DNA of 5,284 nt from Lachnospira sp. UBA4285 (GTDB taxonomy: Bacteria > Bacillota > Clostridia > Lachnospirales > Lachnospiraceae). The translations under genes and the position numbers were made by a program. Shown one piece after another: positions 1 through 5,284 of this stretch; position 1 is the stretch's first letter; each line of letters opens with the position of its first letter. The DNA is taken from NCBI GenBank assembly GCA_002394965.1, contig DGVL01000165.1:1-5284 (forward strand), written 5' to 3'. The notes beneath the pieces were generated by a model. It did not search any database. It was given only the letters and a program-made list of their open reading frames with translations, and was not told where the DNA came from.

Positions 1-816
<816 letters not shown>

Positions 817-821
817 GGCTG

Positions 822-828
822 CCTTCCT
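822..828 (-). promoter_or_regulatory. Ribosome binding site supporting the grpE GTG start
   Basis: On the minus strand AGGAAGG lies 5 nt before the GTG start of grpE. A second purine-rich block, AGGAG (831-835), begins inside the TAG stop of hrcA but is 14 nt from the GTG, which is too far to be the main site. Since no ATG is available between the upstream in-frame stop and this point, this site decides the start. The overlap of hrcA stop and purine-rich leader suggests coupled or re-initiating translation; that is inference. Confidence 0.7.
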
Positions 829-833
829 TTCTC

Positions 834-1931
834 CTAAGATTTTTTGAATATATCATCAAGCTGCGTCCGGATGGTCTTGAGCGTCTCAACGACCTTCTGG
901 TAATCCATCCGGCGCGGCCCTATGATCCCGATCGTACCCTTCATGCCGTCGTGAAGTTCATACGTAGCTGTCACCACAGAGCAGTCCTTCATGCTCTCCA
1001 CCGGCGTCTCATCACCGATGTAAACCGTGATGCCATCTTCCGTGCTGGAATCCTTCTCGGATTTGATCAGGCTCGTCAGGCCTTTCTTTTCTTCCAGCGT
1101 GCTGATGAGTTCACTGGCTGTCGTCGAGTCTGAGAGCTCCGGGTACTTGAAAATATTGGTAGCTCCGCTCGTGTAGATCTGAAGATGATCAGCGTTCTGT
1201 ATCGACTCAATCAGAGCCTGCATCACCTCGCGGATAATCTGTCCGTGCTCCTGCCCCGCCTTTGACTCCAGCCCGGAGAGCAGCGCCAGATTCATCTGCT
1301 CGAGGGTGAGTCCGTTCAGCGTTGTGTTCAGCAGAAGATTGAGCTTCAGGATCTGCTCCTGCGTGATGTCCTCGGAGACTTCCACGACTTTGCTGCGGAT
1401 CAGATTCCCATCCATCACGATGACCAGCAGGATCTTTCCGCTCCCAAGCTTCGTCAGCTGAATGAACTTCAGCTTGTTGCCTTTCACGGAAGGCGTGGAG
1501 ATCATGGAGGCGTAATTCGTGTCTTTGGCGAGAAGCCTGGCGACGTTCTCGAGAAGATCATCCACCTTGTCGACCTTGGAACTGATGAACTTGCGCATAT
1601 CATCCAGCTCCTTCTCGCGCTTGTCCAGATCCTTCTGCTTTTTCTCGATCTGATCGCTGTTCTCCTTCATGATCTGCATCATCCTGTCGACATAGAAACG
1701 GTAGCCCTTGTCTGTCGGAATCCGTCCGGCCGACGTGTGAGGGGCAATCACATATCCCATGTCTTCAAGATCTGCCATCTCGTTGCGGATCGTCGCAGAA
1801 CTCAGCTTCAGATCCGTGTACTTGGAAATCGTCCTGGATCCGACCGGTTCACCTGTCGCAAGATACGTATCAATGACCGCTTTGAGAATCTGCTGCTTGC
1901 GCTCATCCAGCCCGTCATCCTGTTCTGCCAT
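834..1931 (-). CDS. hrcA: HrcA, heat-inducible repressor that binds CIRCE
   Basis: HrcA is the dimeric repressor of class I heat-shock genes; it binds CIRCE operators and needs GroEL to stay active. The 365-residue protein begins with a winged helix-turn-helix (about 9-75), showing GEPVGSRTISK (27-37), LSSATIRNEMADLEDMGY (43-60) and PHTSAGRIPTDKGYRFYVD (64-82), all family hallmarks. A charged helical stretch (about 89-130) follows, then the GAF-like and dimerisation region, with a conserved C-terminal block GTIGIIGPRRMDY (332-344). HrcA proteins are usually about 340-350 residues, so it is slightly long, seemingly through the helical stretch. The ATG at 1929-1931 has AAAGGAG (1938-1944) 6 nt ahead. 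The gene is first in its operon, directly behind a SigA-type promoter and a perfect CIRCE, so it should repress itself, grpE and dnaK. The TAG stop is 17 nt from the grpE start. Identification is firm. Confidence 0.98.
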   Translation of the reverse strand: MAEQDDGLDERKQQILKAVIDTYLATGEPVGSRTISKYTDLKLSSATIRNEMADLEDMGYVIAPHTSAGRIPTDKGYRFYVDRMMQIMKENSDQIEKKQKDLDKREKELDDMRKFISSKVDKVDDLLENVARLLAKDTNYASMISTPSVKGNKLKFIQLTKLGSGKILLVIVMDGNLIRSKVVEVSEDITQEQILKLNLLLNTTLNGLTLEQMNLALLSGLESKAGQEHGQIIREVMQALIESIQNADHLQIYTSGATNIFKYPELSDSTTASELISTLEEKKGLTSLIKSEKDSSTEDGITVYIGDETPVESMKDCSVVTATYELHDGMKGTIGIIGPRRMDYQKVVETLKTIRTQLDDIFKKS

Positions 1932-1953
1932 TCACCGCTCCTTTCTGTTTCAA

Positions 1954-1980
1954 TTAGCACTCGTACGTATCGAGTGCTAA
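1954..1980 (-). promoter_or_regulatory. CIRCE operator (HrcA binding site), perfect match
   Basis: The sequence is TTAGCACTC, nine bases, then GAGTGCTAA, an exact match to the CIRCE consensus with both 9-nt arms intact. The inverted repeat extends one further base pair inward (TTAGCACTCG/CGAGTGCTAA), leaving a 7-nt centre that contains the palindrome TACGTA. It begins about 8 nt after the predicted transcription start and ends 10 nt before the hrcA ribosome binding site. Bound HrcA would therefore block promoter clearance, and in the transcript the repeat can fold into a hairpin near the 5' end. CIRCE next to hrcA is the established autoregulatory arrangement. No second copy occurs in this window. 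Confidence 0.98.
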
Positions 1981-1993
1981 CATCGACATACAT

Positions 1994-2022
1994 AAAGTAC
2001 AACACTCCACCTGGGATGTCAA
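1994..2022 (-). promoter_or_regulatory. SigA-type promoter of the hrcA-grpE-dnaK operon
   Basis: Reading the minus strand, a perfect -35 TTGACA (2017-2022) is followed after exactly 17 nt by TACTTT (1994-1999), which matches the TATAAT -10 consensus at four of six positions. The expected start of transcription is near 1987 (a G), giving a 5' leader of about 56 nt. The DNA just upstream of the -35, about 2026-2060, is rich in A and T and could act as an UP element. The site lies immediately upstream of CIRCE, as expected for a vegetative promoter controlled by repression and not by an alternative sigma factor. No extended -10 TG is present. The start site is predicted, not measured. Confidence 0.88.
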
Positions 2023-2113
2023 CCGGAAACACAAGAATTTGTATAAAGATTTTCTAAATTGCCCAAAATCTGGTTATCTTTTCCCGTCCGCACATTCCGG
2101 GAGCGGAATAGTT

Positions 2114-2150
2114 ATTTATAAAAAAGGACTGCCTCAAGGCAGCCCCTTTT
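2114..2150 (-). terminator. Rho-independent terminator of the leuC-leuD-thrC transcript
   Basis: On the minus strand a 13-bp stem closes a TTGA tetraloop: the left arm (2150-2138) reads AAAAGGGGCTGCC and the right arm (2133-2121) reads GGCAGTCCTTTTT. A run of six T (2125-2120), partly in the stem, continues into TATAAATAA. Two pairs are G-U wobbles, which become A-C mismatches in a plus-strand transcript, so the hairpin is stronger for minus-strand RNA. It lies about 65 nt after the thrC stop and about 90 nt before the hrcA promoter, so it separates the amino-acid operon from the heat-shock operon. Confidence 0.93.
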
Positions 2151-2179
2151 GTATCGTCATTTCCGCCTGTACCCTGACA

Positions 2180-2206
2180 GACCGGATGATTCGGTTCCTC
2201 CCGGTC
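2180..2206. repeat. Short inverted repeat just downstream of thrC
   Basis: GACCGG (2180-2185) and CCGGTC (2201-2206) are perfect inverted 6-nt arms around a 15-nt centre, 10 nt after the thrC stop codon and about 30 nt ahead of the terminator hairpin. There is no T run beside it, so it is not a terminator by itself. It may be a minor 3'-end structure in the thrC mRNA or chance; six-base arms with a long loop are weak evidence. Confidence 0.3.
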
Positions 2207-2215
2207 GGGATAGCA

Positions 2216-3706
2216 TCAGAGTCCCAGTGTCTTTTCAACCGCCTCTTCCATCCTGTCGGCGTCAACAACAGATGTGTGGCGGACAGCCGCGCTGCGAAGC
2301 TCCGAGACGGCCTTCGGCACCGGCACTCCGCTGATTTTCGAGAGCTCATCCGCCAGATCCAGATCGTCACCGGAAAGTTCTTCGCCCGGGCGGATCGCCT
2401 GAAGCACACTTCTCGTGAACTTGAACGGGCTTGCGGTTGACGCGATGACCGACGGCGTACTGTCGCCCGTTTCTTTCACATATTTATCATATACGGCAGA
2501 TGCCACGGCGGTATGCGTGTCGATCAGGTACCCAGCATCATCAAACAGGCGGCGTATCTCTGCCGCATCCTCCTCCTCTGTCGCATAGTTTCCATAGAAA
2601 TCCGCAAGCCTTTCGCGCATATCCGGCGTGATGGCGTACTTGCCACTGGTGGCAAGCTGGTCCATGAACGCTTTCGTCCTGGTTGCGTCCTCACCGCTGA
2701 TCCAGTAGATCAGCCGCTCCAGATTCGAGGAAATCAGAATGTCCATGGATGGAGAGGTCGTCAGGATAAACTCGCGGTTTCTGTCGTACTCGCCTGTGTG
2801 GAAGAAGTCGCAGAGAACCTTGTTCGAGTTGGACGCGCAGACCAGTCTGTTCACCGGCAGTCCCATCTGTTTTGCGTAAAAAGCCGCCAGAATGTTGCCG
2901 AAATTGCCGGTCGGAACGACGAAGTTCACCTTGTCGCCGGCCTTGATCCGGCCGTTGGCGACGAGTCTGGAGTAGGCGTACACATAGTAGACGATCTGCG
3001 GAACGAGACGGCCGATGTTAATGGAATTGGCGCTTGAGAACTGACAGCCCGCAGCCTTCATAGCCCCGGCAAGCGCCTTGTCCGAGAAGATCTTCTTCAC
3101 GCCGCTCTGCGCGTCGTCAAAATTCCCCCGGATGCCGAACACAAAAGTATTGTCGCCCTTCTGGGTCACCATCTGTCTCTCCTGGATCGGAGAAACGCCG
3201 TTCTTCGGATAGAAGACGATGATCTTCGTTCCGTGCACATCGGCAAATCCAGCCAGAGCCGCTTTTCCGGTGTCGCCGGAGGTGGCCGTGAGGATAACGA
3301 TCTCACTCGTCACGTGATTCTTCCGCGCCGCCGTGATCATGAGATGCGGCAGAATGGAAAGCGCCATATCCTTGAATGCTATCGTCTTCCCGTGATACAG
3401 CTCGAGGAAATACCGCCCTTTTGCCTCAGAGAGCGGCGCAATCTCATCCGTGTCGAACTTTTCGTCGTACGCCTTGTCGATGCAGCTCCTGAGCTCTTCT
3501 TCCGTGAAGTCTGAGAGCAGAAGCTTCATAACCTCTAAAGCCACGCCGCGGTAATCCATCGTCGCGAATTCTTCCGGTGTCCGATCCAGTCTGGGAAGCG
3601 CAGTCGGTACAAAAAGTCCGCCGTCATCCGAAAGGCCCTTCAGAATCGCCTGAGAAGCGCTGATTCTGACGGATTTGTCTCTTGTGCTTGTGTATACAAC
3701 GTCCAT
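2216..3706 (-). CDS. thrC: Threonine synthase, PLP-dependent
   Basis: Threonine synthase converts O-phospho-L-homoserine and water to L-threonine and phosphate, the last step of threonine synthesis, in the cytoplasm. The 496-residue product begins with the threonine-synthase N-terminal domain (about 2-80; note LSDDGGLFVP at 25-34). It then has the PLP lysine in HGKTIAFKDMA (Lys112), TATSGDTGKAAL (140-151), FSSANSINIGRL (223-234), the PLP phosphate-binding loop PTGNFGN (265-271) and STASPFKF (423-430). This is the long ThrC type related to the E. coli and yeast enzymes, not the short archaeal/plant type. No active-site residue seems missing. The ATG at 3704-3706 is preceded by GAGGGG (3712-3717) with a 5-nt spacer, and this site overlaps the TGA stop of leuD; the gap is only 9 nt. 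It is the last gene before the terminator. It is probably cotranscribed with leuCD, an association that is not the usual hom-thrC-thrB one. Regulation must lie upstream of leuC, outside the window. Confidence 0.97.
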   Translation of the reverse strand: MDVVYTSTRDKSVRISASQAILKGLSDDGGLFVPTALPRLDRTPEEFATMDYRGVALEVMKLLLSDFTEEELRSCIDKAYDEKFDTDEIAPLSEAKGRYFLELYHGKTIAFKDMALSILPHLMITAARKNHVTSEIVILTATSGDTGKAALAGFADVHGTKIIVFYPKNGVSPIQERQMVTQKGDNTFVFGIRGNFDDAQSGVKKIFSDKALAGAMKAAGCQFSSANSINIGRLVPQIVYYVYAYSRLVANGRIKAGDKVNFVVPTGNFGNILAAFYAKQMGLPVNRLVCASNSNKVLCDFFHTGEYDRNREFILTTSPSMDILISSNLERLIYWISGEDATRTKAFMDQLATSGKYAITPDMRERLADFYGNYATEEEDAAEIRRLFDDAGYLIDTHTAVASAVYDKYVKETGDSTPSVIASTASPFKFTRSVLQAIRPGEELSGDDLDLADELSKISGVPVPKAVSELRSAAVRHTSVVDADRMEEAVEKTLGL

Positions 3707-3715
3707 GTTAGCCCC

Positions 3716-4210
3716 TCACTGTGCCTGCTTCTCGTTGATATAGTTGATCAGGCCGTTCGCGTTAATGATTTCCTGCATAAATTCCGGAAATGACTGTCCC
3801 TGAAAGGCCTTTCCGCTCGTCTCATCCATGATGACGCCGCTGGTGAAATCGACCTTCACTCTGTCGCCGTCCTGGATCGCGGCGGCTGCATCCGGGCACT
3901 CAATGATCGGAAGCCCGATGTTGATGGCGTTGCGGTAAAAAATCCTGGCGAATGTCGGCGCAATAACGCAGCTGACGCCCGCCGCCTTGATGGCAATCGG
4001 CGCGTGCTCTCTGGAAGAACCGCAGCCGAAATTCTTTCCGGCCACGATGATATCGCCCTTCTTTACCCTTCCGACAAAAGTCTTGTCGATGTCCTCCATA
4101 CAGTGAGCGGCAAGTTCCTCCGGGACGGATGTGTTCAGGTACCTGGCCGGAATGATCACGTCCGTATCCACATTGTCTCCGTACTTAAAAACAGTTCCTT
4201 CTGCCTGCAT
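3716..4210 (-). CDS. leuD: 3-isopropylmalate dehydratase, small subunit (short LeuD type)
   Basis: LeuD is the swivelling domain-4 subunit that pairs with LeuC to interconvert 2-isopropylmalate and 3-isopropylmalate in leucine synthesis. The 164-residue product is the short form found in archaea and Clostridia; the proteobacterial form is near 200. Diagnostic blocks are [13 protein letters not shown] (15-27), [21 protein letters not shown] (58-78, with the substrate-contacting SSRE) and [14 protein letters not shown] (88-101). The YLNT at 24-27 falls in the flexible loop that influences substrate choice among isopropylmalate, homoaconitate and related enzymes. From the sequence alone, related substrates such as citramalate cannot be excluded, but neighbouring leuC makes isopropylmalate the best call. 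The ATG at 4208-4210 has GGAGGGG or GAGGAGG 5-7 nt ahead, overlapping the leuC TGA; the gap is 12 nt. Such tight spacing fits equal production of the two subunits. Confidence 0.95.
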   Translation of the reverse strand: MQAEGTVFKYGDNVDTDVIIPARYLNTSVPEELAAHCMEDIDKTFVGRVKKGDIIVAGKNFGCGSSREHAPIAIKAAGVSCVIAPTFARIFYRNAINIGLPIIECPDAAAAIQDGDRVKVDFTSGVIMDETSGKAFQGQSFPEFMQEIINANGLINYINEKQAQ

Positions 4211-4222
4211 AGCTGCCCCTCC

Positions 4223-5284
4223 TCACAGTCCCAGCTCCGAGGGCTGGCTGATCCTACCGGTGATGGCACTGGCCGCCGCAACAGCCGGGCTCGCCAGATA
4301 TACTTCCGATGTCACATCGCCCATGCGGCCGACAAAGTTGCGGTTTGTCGTGGACACGCATCTCTCGTGCGGGGCAAGAATACCCATGTAGCCGCCGAGA
4401 CACGGTCCGCAGGTTGGAGTCGACACGACGGCTCCCGCCTCGATGAATGCCGCGATCATACCTTCTTTCACGGCTCTGAGATATACTGCCTGGGTCGCCG
4501 GAATGATGATGACACGGAGACCCTCTGCCACTTTTCTGCCCTTCAGGATCTCATAGGCTGTCTTTATATCGTCGTAGCGTCCGTTTGTGCAGGATCCGAT
4601 CACCACCTGATCGATGCGGATGTCTCCCGCCTCGGCAACCGTCTTCGTGTTCTCCGGAAGGTGCGGGAATGCAACGGTTGGCTCGAGACGATCCAGATCA
4701 ATGGTGACCGTCCGGGTGTAGCTGGCATCCGGATCCGCCGTGTACAAATGCGGCGTCTTCTCTGAATGTGCCGCCATATATTCGCGCGTCAGCTCGTCAA
4801 CCGGAAAGATTCCATTCTTGGCGCCGGCTTCAATCGCCATGTTGCAGATCGTAAAGCGGTCATCCATCGAAAGAGAAGAAACGCCGTCCCCCGTGAATTC
4901 CAGGGACTGGTACAGAGCGCCGTCTACGCCGATCTCGCCGATCAGATGAAGAATGACATCCTTGCCGCTCACCCATCTGCGGCACCTGCCGTGCAGGATA
5001 ACCTGGATGGCGGACGGAACCTTGAACCACCCGCGGCCGGTCACCATCCCGGCAGCCATGTCTGTTGAGCCGACGCCGGTCGAAAAGGCGCCGAGCGCAC
5101 CGTATGTGCAGGTATGAGAATCCGCGCCGATCACCAGATCGCCAGCCGTCACGAGGCCTTTTTCCGGGAGAAGTGCATGTTCGATGCCCATCTGGCCGAC
5201 CTCGAAGTAATTGGTGATCTGATTTTTTCTTGCAAACTGTCTCAGGCACGCGCAGTTCTCTGCGGACTTGATATCCTTGTTCGG
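4223..5284 (-). CDS. leuC: 3-isopropylmalate dehydratase, large subunit, 5' end outside window
   Basis: LeuC is the [4Fe-4S] aconitase-family catalytic subunit of isopropylmalate isomerase. The frame is open to the right edge: it is read from position 5284 as [17 protein letters not shown] and continues without a break through the internal Met at 5189-5191, so that Met is not the start. There are 353 residues in the window; the family form is about 420, so roughly 65 N-terminal residues are missing. Seen in order (window numbering): [20 protein letters not shown] (53-72), [12 protein letters not shown] (105-116), [15 protein letters not shown] (140-154), GSCTNG (230-235, cluster Cys232), TCGPCLGG (291-298, cluster Cys292 and Cys295) and [12 protein letters not shown] (311-322). 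All three Fe-S cysteines are present. An unusual GRCRRW (99-104) sits where the family has a variable segment before WVSGKD. The gene is followed by leuD after 12 nt. The length class and short LeuD partner mark the archaeal/clostridial LeuC subgroup, whose members also include homoaconitase-like enzymes. Confidence 0.96.
   Translation of the reverse strand, partial: PNKDIKSAENCACLRQFARKNQITNYFEVGQMGIEHALLPEKGLVTAGDLVIGADSHTCTYGALGAFSTGVGSTDMAAGMVTGRGWFKVPSAIQVILHGRCRRWVSGKDVILHLIGEIGVDGALYQSLEFTGDGVSSLSMDDRFTICNMAIEAGAKNGIFPVDELTREYMAAHSEKTPHLYTADPDASYTRTVTIDLDRLEPTVAFPHLPENTKTVAEAGDIRIDQVVIGSCTNGRYDDIKTAYEILKGRKVAEGLRVIIIPATQAVYLRAVKEGMIAAFIEAGAVVSTPTCGPCLGGYMGILAPHERCVSTTNRNFVGRMGDVTSEVYLASPAVAAASAITGRISQPSELGL

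Noticed and set aside
1808..2032. Minus-strand 74-codon frame running through the CIRCE into hrcA, a possible leader peptide.
   Set aside because: Its start lies upstream of the predicted -35 box, so it would not be on the heat-shock transcript. It overlaps hrcA in another frame and crosses the operator.
2040..2075. Possible second promoter upstream of hrcA (a TATACA-like -10 in the AT-rich stretch).
   Set aside because: No acceptable -35 lies 16-18 nt ahead; the stretch is better explained as AT-rich DNA upstream of the strong TTGACA promoter.
2094..2109. ATTCC/GGAAT inverted repeat with 6-nt centre between the thrC terminator and the hrcA promoter.
   Set aside because: Five-base arms are expected by chance at this length. 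It matches no operator I recognise and is more than 70 nt upstream of the -35 box.
2513..3037. Plus-strand frame of 174 codons opposite thrC.
   Set aside because: It is a shadow of the conserved thrC coding sequence with no sign of its own ribosome binding site or family motif.
4004..4765. Plus-strand open frame of 253 codons opposite leuD and leuC.
   Set aside because: It lies wholly antisense to two clearly conserved genes, spans their junction, has a Cys/Arg/His-rich composition typical of antisense frames, and resembles no family I know.
4223..5191. Starting leuC at the internal ATG at 5189-5191.
   Set aside because: The conserved LeuC sequence continues in frame upstream ([15 protein letters not shown] and NYFEVGQ) to the window edge, so the true start is outside.

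Overview
The window looks like chromosomal DNA of a Gram-positive anaerobe of the class Clostridia, most likely near Lachnospiraceae. This rests on the gene order hrcA-grpE-dnaK, a perfect CIRCE operator, strong AGGAGG-type ribosome binding sites, a SigA-type promoter, the short archaeal/clostridial style of LeuC and LeuD, and moderate GC (by eye slightly above half). No alignment was run, so the placement is an inference from recognised protein sequences. All genes lie on the minus strand, and the window cuts the first gene (leuC) and the last (dnaK).

Right part (5284 down to 2216): an amino-acid biosynthesis run leuC (5' end missing) - leuD - thrC. The gaps are only 12 and 9 nt, and at both junctions the upstream stop codon overlaps the next ribosome binding site. 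LeuC and LeuD together form the Fe-S isopropylmalate isomerase of leucine synthesis. ThrC makes threonine, which is also the usual precursor of isoleucine. The run ends at an intrinsic terminator (2114-2150).

Middle (1932-2215): a 284-nt intergenic region. In the direction of transcription it holds the thrC 3' end with its terminator, an AT-rich stretch, a near-consensus promoter (TTGACA, 17 nt, TACTTT), a perfect CIRCE inverted repeat starting about 8 nt after the predicted transcription start, and the hrcA ribosome binding site.

Left part (1931 down to 1): the class I heat-shock operon hrcA (repressor) - grpE (nucleotide exchange factor, GTG start) - dnaK (first 55 codons only). The gaps are 17 and 16 nt. 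HrcA should bind the CIRCE and repress its own operon. GrpE and DnaK form the chaperone cycle, and dnaJ would be expected to the left of the window.

This is mostly ordinary housekeeping DNA, and I see no sign of an undescribed system, mobile element, CRISPR array or RNA gene. The points worth a second look are modest: thrC attached to leuCD, a local motif in LeuC that looks like a pair of compensating frameshifts, a long charged helical insert in HrcA, and the extended CIRCE palindrome.
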